In this document: in pieces, positions 1 through 6,183 of the stretch
Numbering within the stretch: the first letter of the stretch is position 1
Layout: every line of letters begins with the position of its first letter
NCBI GenBank assembly: GCA_002452315.1
Contig: DKFH01000166.1
Location: forward strand, 1 to 8,064
DNA length: 8,064 bases
Direction of reading: 5' to 3'
DNA from: Anaerolineaceae bacterium UBA6801
GTDB taxonomy: Bacteria; Chloroflexota; Anaerolineae; Anaerolineales; Anaerolineaceae
Made by a program: the position numbers and the translations under genes
The notes under the pieces: model-generated
What the model was told of the DNA's origin: nothing
The model's input: the letters and a program-made list of their open reading frames with translations, nothing else
Database searches by the model: none

Positions 1-1779
1 GGCTATTTTCTGCTGAAGGAGATGCCTGCCCATGCCGACCCCTTTGCGCCTGAAAACGTGCTGGTGCTGGCCAACGGTTTGCTGACGGGTGCGCCTATTT
101 CCACGACGACTCGTTATGTGGTAGCCGGCCGCTCTCCATTGACTTGCGGGGTGGGCAGTTCCGAAGCGGGTGGGTTTTGGGGCCCGGAGCTCAAACAAGC
201 CGGTTTTGAGGCGATCATCATCACCGGCCGGGCTGATAAACCGGTTTATCTGTGGATTAAGGACCAGGACGTTGAGATCCGCTCAGCAGAGCATCTGTGG
301 GGGCGCTCAACGGCCGAGGTGCAGTCGGCCATTCGGGAAGAATTGGGCGACCCGATGATCCGTGTTTTGCAGACCGGTATTGCGGGGGAAAACCGGGTGC
401 GCTTTGCCGGCCTGACCAACGATTTACGACATTTCAACGGCCGCAATGGGATGGGGGCGGTATTTGGGGCCAAGAACCTCAAGGCCGTGGCTGTGCGCGG
501 CTCAACACGGTACCGTGACATCGCACACGATCCCGAAGGGATGCGTGAGCTGGGCCGAAAGATTTCCCGCCAGGTGCGAGATAATCCGCAATCCTGGGAA
601 TTGCAGCATCGGGGCACACCCGGGCTGATCGAGCCGCTGAATACGGCCGGTATGCTGCCGACCCGAAACTTCCGCCAGGGCGAGTTTGAAGGCGCAGATG
701 ACGTCAAATGGGAAGCTTACGAATCGGAATTGCTGATTGGGCGGCGGACGTGTTTTGCCTGTGCGGTGCGCTGTAAACGTGAAGTCCAAGTTGATGGTGA
801 ACCATCTGAATATGGCGGGCCGGAATACGAGACCCTGGCTGCTTTCAGTTCTAACTGTGGCGTTTCAGACCTGCAGGTGATTGCCAAAGCGAATGAGTTA
901 TGCAATGCCTATATGCTCGACAGCATTTCAACGGGCATGACGATCTCCTTTGCGATGGAATGTTTCGAGAATGGCTTGATCACCACTGAAGATACCGATG
1001 GGATTGAGCTAAGGTTCGGTAATGGCGAGGCTGTGGTGGCCATGGTAGAAAAGATTGCTAACCGGGAAGGTTTTGGCGACCTCCTGGCTGAGGGCAGCAA
1101 ACGCGCCGCCGAGAAGATCGGCCTGGGCGCGCTGGCTTACGCCCAGCAGGTAAAGGGTCAGGAACTGCCCATGCACGAGCCGCGCGGCAAGTATAACGTG
1201 GGTATGGGGTATGCCATGGCCGAAATTGGCGCGGATCACCTGATTGTGACCCATGATTCGATGCTGGTCAATCCTGATGGCTTGCCCTTCAAAAATGCCG
1301 CGCCTTTGGGGATTACCCAGGCAGAACCGGCTCGCAGTTTTAATGCAGAAAAAGTGCGTCAATATTGGATTTTAGAGAACTGGAACAGCTTTGAAAACAC
1401 GGTGGGTTACTGCTTCTTTGGGCCAGCACCGCGCGGTTTGATCCATCCCGATGATGTGCTGGCTTCGGTCAATTTGGCCACGGGCTGGGATTTAAGCATG
1501 GAAGATCTGCTTGAGATTGGTGAACGAGCAGTCAACCTGCACCGTCTGTTCAATGTGCGGGAAGGGTTTTCGAGTGACGATGATGACCTGCCAGCACGCT
1601 TGTTCGAAGGTCTGGAAAACGGCCTGCTGAAGGGCGAAGCGATTGATCGAGAACAGTTTTTAATGGCGCGCTCAAACCTGTATGCGCTCAAAGGATGGGA
1701 TCCTGAGACGGGCATCCCGACCCGGGCGCGGTTGGAAAGCCTGGGGCTGGGTTGGGCTGCGGATTTGGTTAAATTATAA
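1..1779 (+). CDS. Aldehyde:ferredoxin oxidoreductase family protein (5' partial)
   Basis: This is a tungsten (or molybdenum) bis-pterin and [4Fe-4S] enzyme of the AOR family, whose members oxidise aldehydes to acids in the cytoplasm and pass electrons to ferredoxin; the substrate here cannot be read from sequence. The frame is open to base 1 (GYFLLKE precedes the first Met at 22), and AORs are usually about 600-620 residues, so a few dozen N-terminal residues lie outside. Counting from the Met at 22, the cluster ligands are C244, C247 and C251 (CFACAVRC), with C464 (VGYCFF) as the fourth. Family blocks visible in order are SPLTCGVG, GGFWGPELK, GRNGMGAVFGAKNLKA (pterin loop), PEYET, LDSISTG and ADHLIVTHD. 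LDSISTG replaces the commoner GLDTISTG, and AEIGADHL replaces the usual RGADHL. The next two genes encode a MoaD-like carrier and its E1, which fits pterin cofactor supply. The family call is firm; the physiological role is open. Confidence 0.95.
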   Translation, partial: GYFLLKEMPAHADPFAPENVLVLANGLLTGAPISTTTRYVVAGRSPLTCGVGSSEAGGFWGPELKQAGFEAIIITGRADKPVYLWIKDQDVEIRSAEHLWGRSTAEVQSAIREELGDPMIRVLQTGIAGENRVRFAGLTNDLRHFNGRNGMGAVFGAKNLKAVAVRGSTRYRDIAHDPEGMRELGRKISRQVRDNPQSWELQHRGTPGLIEPLNTAGMLPTRNFRQGEFEGADDVKWEAYESELLIGRRTCFACAVRCKREVQVDGEPSEYGGPEYETLAAFSSNCGVSDLQVIAKANELCNAYMLDSISTGMTISFAMECFENGLITTEDTDGIELRFGNGEAVVAMVEKIANREGFGDLLAEGSKRAAEKIGLGALAYAQQVKGQELPMHEPRGKYNVGMGYAMAEIGADHLIVTHDSMLVNPDGLPFKNAAPLGITQAEPARSFNAEKVRQYWILENWNSFENTVGYCFFGPAPRGLIHPDDVLASVNLATGWDLSMEDLLEIGERAVNLHRLFNVREGFSSDDDDLPARLFEGLENGLLKGEAIDREQFLMARSNLYALKGWDPETGIPTRARLESLGLGWAADLVKL

Positions 1780-1817
1780 AAAATAGCAAGCGCAAGAGGA
1801 TGGGCCTAGAGGACATC

Positions 1818-2048
1818 ATGAAGCTTTATGCTGGTGGTTACCTTACCTTTTTTATGCCGGAGCAGCAGCCTGAAATCGAACGTGTGCTGCCTGAACCGAC
1901 TGCACTTGATGACCTGCTGAGGTCGCTGGGCATCCCCCCGGGTGAGGTGCAATTGGTGATCATTAACGGTGAGATTGCTGAGCTAACCCAGGCCCAAATT
2001 CATGATCAGGATGTGGTCAAAGTCTTCCCTGGTGTGGACGGAGGTTGA
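1818..2048 (+). CDS. MoaD/ThiS-family sulfur carrier protein
   Basis: A 76-residue ubiquitin-like sulfur carrier. Members of this family are adenylated and then thiocarboxylated on a C-terminal Gly-Gly and donate sulfur, in the MoaD case to the dithiolene of molybdopterin. The sequence ends VFPGVDGG, with Gly75-Gly76 as the last residues, and has the family core LRSLGIP, VIINGE, and a DQDVVKVFP strand before the tail. I start at ATG 1818, four bases after AGAGGA (1808-1813). An in-frame ATG at 1800 would add MGLEDI, but its only purine-rich sequence abuts the start codon, so it is unlikely. The gene begins 38 bases after the oxidoreductase and is followed at once by an E1-like gene, so it probably serves pterin synthesis for the upstream enzyme. 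A role in thiamine or another sulfur pathway is possible, but no thiamine gene is nearby. Confidence 0.87.
   Translation: MKLYAGGYLTFFMPEQQPEIERVLPEPTALDDLLRSLGIPPGEVQLVIINGEIAELTQAQIHDQDVVKVFPGVDGG
2040..2045 (+). promoter_or_regulatory. Shine-Dalgarno GGAGGT inside the carrier's Gly-Gly codons
   Basis: GGAGGT is a strong match to the anti-Shine-Dalgarno sequence and lies four bases before the ATG at 2050. In the carrier gene's frame the same six bases are GGA GGT, the two codons of the functional Gly-Gly tail, followed directly by TGA. A ribosome finishing the carrier would therefore sit on the E1 gene's initiation site, which suggests translational coupling. The overlap is seen directly; the coupling is inferred. 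Confidence 0.85.
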
Positions 2049-2049
2049 T

Positions 2050-2808
2050 ATGCACACTCAAAACCTTGACCCTTTAGAATTGGAACGCTATAGCCGGCAT
2101 TTAGCCCTGCCACGTTTTGGCGAGCAAGGGCAGTTGCGACTCAAACAGGCCTCGGTTTTGATCGTTGGGCTGGGCGGATTGGGCTCGGTTTCCTCGCTGT
2201 ACCTTACCTCTGCGGGTGTGGGGAAAATCGGCCTGATTGAGGATGATCATGTGAACCTGAACAATTTGCAGCGACAAATTTTATATACCACAGGTGAAGT
2301 TGGCCAGTCAAAACTGGCGCTGGCTGCCCAAAAATTAGAAGCCCACAACCCCACAGTGGCGATCAAAACCCATCCCCACCGGCTGAATGCAGACAATGCC
2401 GGTGCCATTGTTCAAGAGTATGACCTGGTTGTCGATGGTACAGATAACCTGGTGACGCGCCGGGTGATCAACCAGGCCTGTGTGGCGTTGGACCGTCCCT
2501 ATATCTACGGCGCAGTTAACCTCTACGATGGTCAGGTGAGCATGTTCCATGCCTCACAGGGGCCCTGTTGGGCCTGCCTATTTCCAGAAAGCCCTCAGGA
2601 ACCCCAGCCCAAACGACCCGAACAATTGGCAGTGTTGAATACCGTACCGGCTGTAATTGGCGCCTTGCAGGCCACAGAGGCGATCAAATGGATCGTTGGC
2701 ATGGAGCAAACATTGATCGGGAAATTGCTGATCTATAATGCCTTACAGGCAAGTTTTGAGAAAATTGGTATCGAAAAGAACCCCCAGTGCTCGGTTTGCG
2801 GGTGTTAA
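2050..2808 (+). CDS. MoeB/ThiF/HesA-family E1-like adenylyltransferase
   Basis: A 252-residue E1-like enzyme that uses ATP to adenylate the C-terminal glycine of a ubiquitin-like sulfur carrier, most likely the product of the gene just upstream. Motifs in order: ERYSRHLALP (12-21), the nucleotide-binding loop GLGGLG (40-45), NNLQRQ (71-76) with the family's arginine finger R75, QSKL with K88, DGTDN (129-133), and the zinc-binding pairs C173/C176 (CWAC) and C247/C250 (CSVC). ATGALQ-like segment GALQATEAIK (204-213) is typical of MoeB. The usual crossover-loop cysteine is absent: residues 177-203 contain no Cys. The protein ends in Cys252 (CGC). I start at ATG 2050, four bases after GGAGGT; an in-frame ATG at 2002 lies deep inside the carrier gene and adds residues that do not look like the family. 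Whether it is strictly MoeB or a HesA relative cannot be settled here. Confidence 0.92.
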   Translation: MHTQNLDPLELERYSRHLALPRFGEQGQLRLKQASVLIVGLGGLGSVSSLYLTSAGVGKIGLIEDDHVNLNNLQRQILYTTGEVGQSKLALAAQKLEAHNPTVAIKTHPHRLNADNAGAIVQEYDLVVDGTDNLVTRRVINQACVALDRPYIYGAVNLYDGQVSMFHASQGPCWACLFPESPQEPQPKRPEQLAVLNTVPAVIGALQATEAIKWIVGMEQTLIGKLLIYNALQASFEKIGIEKNPQCSVCGC

Positions 2809-2844
2809 GTTTTATGAGTATTTTTTTGCCTAATAATCAATAGG

Positions 2845-4086
2845 TTAGGGTCCAGTTTCTTCAGCTTCGGTAATGGTCACCTCGATGGAACTGGGCAGGA
2901 TGGCGTCCACACTGATTTGGTTATTCTCAAGCCACACCTCGGGTGCCAATTGGTAGGTTCCTACCCCGCGGTCAGTGAGATCGAGCAAAACCAGGATCAG
3001 GTCAATGTTCAGTTCATCGAGCAGGGGCAGGGGGCCCGAGAGGAAAATATCAACGGTAATTGGGGAGAATTCGACGGCTAAACCCTCGCCCAGGCCCTCA
3101 ATTTGAATAGGAACATTGGTGAAGCTGATGCTGCTTTGAATCGGCTCGATACCAATATGAACGGTGACATTTTGACTGCCCACCACATTGATGCCCTCGG
3201 GGAGGTTCAAGGCAACCCTGATCTCAATATCATCGTTGGCCATATTAAGGTTAATGGGCGTGGTCTCAACAAAACCGGGGAAGGTATCAACCAGGCCGGG
3301 GTCTGCTGAAAAAATCGTGACGGTGGGGGGCATGGCAAAGATGTTGGTCAGCCGGTAACCCGCTGCGATCTGACCACTGGTGACGATCTTCACCACCACG
3401 GTCCGATAACCACCGCGCTGGATCACCGGTACAGTGACCTGGACCGCTGGCGGGTTGAGGGTCACCCCGGTGACCGGCACCTCATCTGCATCCAGCGGGA
3501 CCAGCTCAATCATCCGCTGGACATCTTCTGAGGCATCGGTGATATTGATCTCAGCGTTGACATGGTCAATGGTATCAATCAGTGATTTGGGTCCTGAGAT
3601 GAGCACGGTTTCGTTGCTCAGCTCTGGGGTTTGCACTTCGAAACCGATGGTGGGATTGCCAATCACTCGCAGGTCGATGGGGAAGCTTTCGGTTACGATG
3701 GCATCCAATTTGATAAAGATGGAGGAAGGGGCGATGCGGACAATTTCTGCCGGAGCAATGTTGAGGTTGACCTGGGGCGAGAGGGTATGCACGCCGGATT
3801 CAACGCCTGAAAGGTCCAGGATCACATTAATCAGGTTGATGTCGTTTTCGAGCTGAGCGTGAATGGACGAAGGGGCGCGAATGGCCAGATTGACCTGCCC
3901 GGGAATTTCATTGGTGATGGTCAGACTGGGGTCTAAACCGACGATTTCCATCGGGAGCGGCCTGGGGTAGGTGCGGGTTTCTGTGGGATCAGCCTGGGTG
4001 ACAGCAAAGATCCAAACCACGGTCGCAAAGATCACGGCGGTCAGGAGAGTGGGCAGGCTGCGGATCACTTTACGTAGAAATTTCAT
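2845..4086 (-). CDS. cdaR: YbbR-domain protein CdaR, partner of diadenylate cyclase
   Basis: A 413-residue protein with a short basic N-terminus (MKFLRKVIRSL), one membrane segment at about residues 12-29, and then about four YbbR repeats predicted to lie outside the membrane. Rough limits are 34-127, 128-215, 216-310 and 311-407. The repeats are rich in beta strand and tend to close with a P-x-x-hydrophobic strand, for example PSSIFIKLD, PPAVQVTV and PSSIEVTI. In Firmicutes, CdaR binds CdaA and modulates c-di-AMP synthesis; the same role is inferred from its position. The start codon overlaps the cdaA stop (ATGA, four shared bases), and a strong Shine-Dalgarno lies seven bases upstream. glmM, the third gene of the Firmicutes cluster, is not in this window. 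The gene ends 36 bases from the convergent E1 gene. Confidence 0.9.
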   Translation of the reverse strand: MKFLRKVIRSLPTLLTAVIFATVVWIFAVTQADPTETRTYPRPLPMEIVGLDPSLTITNEIPGQVNLAIRAPSSIHAQLENDINLINVILDLSGVESGVHTLSPQVNLNIAPAEIVRIAPSSIFIKLDAIVTESFPIDLRVIGNPTIGFEVQTPELSNETVLISGPKSLIDTIDHVNAEINITDASEDVQRMIELVPLDADEVPVTGVTLNPPAVQVTVPVIQRGGYRTVVVKIVTSGQIAAGYRLTNIFAMPPTVTIFSADPGLVDTFPGFVETTPINLNMANDDIEIRVALNLPEGINVVGSQNVTVHIGIEPIQSSISFTNVPIQIEGLGEGLAVEFSPITVDIFLSGPLPLLDELNIDLILVLLDLTDRGVGTYQLAPEVWLENNQISVDAILPSSIEVTITEAEETGP

Positions 4087-4979
4087 AATTCTTCCCCCTC
4101 TTTATTAGCTTCTTCTTCGGGGGTGAACAGGGCCAATAAGCGGGCAACCAGGCTTTTTCCGCCGATAAATTCTGTAGCCTGGAAGAAGGCCAGCAAGGTG
4201 TTTTGCAGGCGTTCCATGTTTAATCGGCGGATCATTTTGCCATCCTGGGCGATTGAAATGCTGCCGGTTTCTTCCGAGACGACGACGGCGATGGCATCAC
4301 TGATCTCCGTGATGCCGAGGGCGGCGCGATGCCTAAGCCCCAGGGTGCGCTCGGGTGAACGGTTAAGCACACCGGTGGATGAGAGCGGCATCACGCAGGA
4401 TGCTGCGACGATTTTGTCGTTGACGATGATGACGGCGCCATCATGCAGGGGCGTATTGGGATAAAAAATCTGCAACAGCAGCTCGGGGGTTACGATGGCA
4501 TTCATCGGAACGCCGGTGGAGACGTATTCCCCCAGGCCTTGATTGCGTTGAATGACGATCAGGGCGCCGTGATGGCGCTCTGAAAGGCGTCCGCTGGCTT
4601 TGATGATGGCGTTCAGCGTTTCAATGAATTGCTTTTCGGTGATATCCCGGGTGCGAGCCAAAAAGGACATATTTCCTGCCCTGCCTACCCGTTCTAAAGC
4701 GCGGCGGATCTCAGGGGCAAAAATGACGGGGATGGCGAAGACCAGGGCCGGTAAGATAGTGCTGATCAGCCAGGAGAATGCCGGCAGTTCGACCAAACTA
4801 GTGAAGAGCACCAAGAGGACGATGATAAACAGCACGCCCCGCAACAACACCAGGGCTTCGGTGTCGCGGAGGAGCATCAGGACGATGAAGAAAACCAGCG
4901 CTACCAGGACGATATCGAGTAAATCGGTCCATCCAAAGCGTTGGAAAAGAAACGTGAGGTCGTTTATAAATTGGGCCAT
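4083..4979 (-). CDS. cdaA: Diadenylate cyclase CdaA (DacA)
   Basis: This membrane enzyme joins two ATP into cyclic di-AMP, a second messenger for osmotic, potassium and cell-wall control. It has 298 residues. The N-terminus holds three hydrophobic segments at about 20-37, 43-62 and 70-88, followed by the cytoplasmic DisA_N catalytic domain. Diagnostic motifs are HHGALIVI, the DGA motif D180-G181-A182 in LHDGAVIIVND, and R216-H217-R218 in LRHRAALG. All expected catalytic motifs are intact, so it should be active. It starts 24 bases after the coaE stop. No good Shine-Dalgarno precedes its ATG, and an in-frame TAA lies just upstream, so there is no earlier start; expression may depend on coupling to coaE. 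It overlaps cdaR by four bases. Confidence 0.96.
   Translation of the reverse strand: MAQFINDLTFLFQRFGWTDLLDIVLVALVFFIVLMLLRDTEALVLLRGVLFIIVLLVLFTSLVELPAFSWLISTILPALVFAIPVIFAPEIRRALERVGRAGNMSFLARTRDITEKQFIETLNAIIKASGRLSERHHGALIVIQRNQGLGEYVSTGVPMNAIVTPELLLQIFYPNTPLHDGAVIIVNDKIVAASCVMPLSSTGVLNRSPERTLGLRHRAALGITEISDAIAVVVSEETGSISIAQDGKMIRRLNMERLQNTLLAFFQATEFIGGKSLVARLLALFTPEEEANKEGEEL
4094..4100 (-). promoter_or_regulatory. Shine-Dalgarno of cdaR within the end of cdaA
   Basis: On the minus strand GAGGGGG occurs seven bases before the cdaR ATG at 4086. It lies within the last codons of cdaA (the EEGEEL tail) and together with the ATGA overlap gives a clear reinitiation site, so CdaA and CdaR are probably made in linked amounts. 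Confidence 0.75.
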
Positions 4980-5003
4980 TTGATCATAACTATGTGTTTA
5001 GGT

Positions 5004-6125
5004 CTATCGATTTCCGCTTTCAAAGGGCTGGCTTATGATTTTGTGCCATGGCTTGGCGTGATCACATTTGGCTGCTTTTTGAATTGCCATTTGCCAGGCC
5101 GGGTAGGTGATCTGATGGGTATCGTGTTGGTCATACCCATACTGTTGGGGTTGATGCCCGAGGGCATCCGCCACATGGCCTGCTAAGAGTAAGAATTCAA
5201 CCTGGTGGGCCAGTGCGTGCTTTTCAAATGCTTGGTAAACCAGGGCAGGCAAGGTGGCGATAAACTCTGGGGGTTGAACTTGTGTGAGCGTGGCCGTGAA
5301 ATTCCAGTTTTCCCAGATTATAAAGGCCTGAATATGCTCATTGTTGAGGATCACCAAGACCGTCGCCAGGCCAAGGTGCTCATATAGGCTGGCGGGATCT
5401 TCCCCAGTCAGCTCCTGCCAGGCCCTTTCCAGCCGCTCGGCTGGAAAGGCATTGACTGATTGTGCTGACCAGTCCTGAGACATTTTAATGTGCAGCGGAT
5501 CTCTGACTTTATCTATATGAATTGTATCATCAAGTGCGCTGCATGTCCTTAACCAGGTGTCTTTGAAGGACGCTTCGGTGTTGATGATCACATCCGCCCG
5601 GGCCAGTTTTTCCATTTGGGGCGGCTGCGCGTCGATCCTGGAGCGGGCTTGTGCTGCAGTCAGACCCCGCAGACGTTGCAGTCGCTGCATTTGATGTTCA
5701 AATGCGGCATGGCTGACCCAAATCTGGTCGCAGTGCTCGCCAAGGCCTGATTCAAGGAGCTTGATGGCTTCAATGCACGCCAATGGGCGCCTGGCGGCCT
5801 TAATACGCCGCAGAATGGCAGTGATAACCGGCGGGTGGACGAGCGCTTCGAGCTGCTCTAACCGCTCCGGGTCGCTGAATACGATTTCGCCCAGCTTTTT
5901 GTTGGAAATCTGTTCCTGATCGGATTTTATTGATGGGCCGAAGGCTGCGAGTACCTGGTGATAGGCGCTGCCCCCCGGGTAAAGCATGCGGTTTGCCAGT
6001 GTATCCGCATCGATGCCGAACACCCCTGCATTGGCCAGCATGCGTCGAATCACGCTCTTTCCTGTGGCGATATTGCCTGTGATGCCGATCGTATGGGTCG
6101 AATTGATCATCTTCTGCCTGTCCAT
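5004..6125 (-). CDS. coaE: Dephospho-CoA kinase with long C-terminal extension
   Basis: Residues 13 to about 200 match dephospho-CoA kinase, which phosphorylates the ribose 3'-OH of dephospho-CoA in the last step of CoA synthesis. Visible parts are the P-loop GNIATGKS (17-24), DAD (39-41), PGGSAYHQVLAAFG, LVHPPV (95-100), an R-rich lid with QMQRLQRLRGLT, and ADVIIN (177-182). The usual D-x-P-L-L-x-E segment reads EAIKLLE (119-125), keeping the final Glu but replacing Asp and Pro. CoaE is normally about 200 residues; this protein has 373. The extra part (about 205-373) has alternating strand and helix segments, for example LATVLVIL, QAFIIWENW, ALVYQAFEKHA, VEFLLLA and QYGYD. I do not recognise it; a degenerate GNAT-like fold is only a guess. 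ATG 6125 is preferred because it sits where a leaderless transcript would begin; ATG 6110 is the alternative. The gene heads an operon with cdaA and cdaR. Confidence 0.88.
   Translation of the reverse strand: MDRQKMINSTHTIGITGNIATGKSVIRRMLANAGVFGIDADTLANRMLYPGGSAYHQVLAAFGPSIKSDQEQISNKKLGEIVFSDPERLEQLEALVHPPVITAILRRIKAARRPLACIEAIKLLESGLGEHCDQIWVSHAAFEHQMQRLQRLRGLTAAQARSRIDAQPPQMEKLARADVIINTEASFKDTWLRTCSALDDTIHIDKVRDPLHIKMSQDWSAQSVNAFPAERLERAWQELTGEDPASLYEHLGLATVLVILNNEHIQAFIIWENWNFTATLTQVQPPEFIATLPALVYQAFEKHALAHQVEFLLLAGHVADALGHQPQQYGYDQHDTHQITYPAWQMAIQKAAKCDHAKPWHKIISQPFESGNR
5424..5449. repeat. Perfect 11-bp inverted repeat (hairpin) within coaE
   Basis: CCTTTCCAGCC (5424-5434) and GGCTGGAAAGG (5439-5449) are exact reverse complements separated by four bases (GCTC). 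In CoaE it encodes residues 226-234 (AFPAERLER), right at the border between the kinase domain and the C-terminal extension. Neither strand has a T-run after it, so it does not look like an intrinsic terminator. A stable mRNA hairpin that slows the ribosome between domains, or the trace of an insertion, are both possible. Confidence 0.7.
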
Positions 6126-6130
6126 GGTGA

Positions 6131-6136
6131 AGTATA
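6131..6136 (-). promoter_or_regulatory. -10 element of the coaE-cdaA-cdaR operon
   Basis: The minus strand reads TATACT, five of six matches to TATAAT, five bases before the coaE ATG at 6125. Standard spacing puts the first transcribed base at about 6124-6125, on the start codon itself, and no Shine-Dalgarno lies at a useful distance. No convincing -35 is visible (TGTAGG at the expected place). Likely a leaderless promoter. Confidence 0.5.
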
Positions 6137-6146
6137 CCCGATTTCA

Positions 6147-6167
6147 CCTGCGCCCTACATGGGCAGG
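6147..6167. promoter_or_regulatory. Imperfect dyad between divergent coaE and tilS promoters
   Basis: CCTG-cg-CCC, a five-base centre TACAT, then GGG-CAGG form a seven-pair dyad with a two-base bulge. It covers the expected -35 area of both divergent promoters, so it could be an operator that controls both. The symmetry is short and could be chance. Confidence 0.25.
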
Positions 6168-6168
6168 A

Positions 6169-6177
6169 TGCTATAAT
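6169..6177 (+). promoter_or_regulatory. Extended -10 promoter of tilS
   Basis: TGCTATAAT is a perfect extended -10 (TG-n-TATAAT). Counting seven bases on from its last T gives +1 at 6184, exactly the A of an in-frame ATG. No good -35 is seen, which is normal for extended -10 promoters. The tilS message would then have no leader. Confidence 0.65.
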
Positions 6178-6183
6178 ATGAAT

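Noticed and set aside
2809..2850. Possible bidirectional terminator between the convergent E1 gene and cdaR (CCTAA/TTAGG with a nearby run of seven T)
   Set aside because: The stem is only five pairs with an 11-base loop, and the T-run lies before the stem on the plus strand and reads as A on the minus strand, so neither direction has stem followed by U-tract.
3103..3856. Plus-strand open frames opposite cdaR
   Set aside because: They are mirror frames of a well-supported YbbR gene, show no family motifs and have no convincing ribosome binding site.
4123..4983. Plus-strand open frames opposite cdaA
   Set aside because: cdaA on the other strand has all its diagnostic motifs; the antisense products are basic, serine/arginine-rich sequences typical of shadow frames.
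4983..4988. TATGAT just upstream of cdaA as a separate -10
   Set aside because: Its predicted start of transcription would fall inside the cdaA start region, after the A of ATG, and cdaA has no alternative nearby start.
5986..6183. In-frame upstream extension of tilS
   Set aside because: It overlaps coaE antisense, crosses the predicted tilS promoter, and the added residues do not look like the TilS N-terminus.
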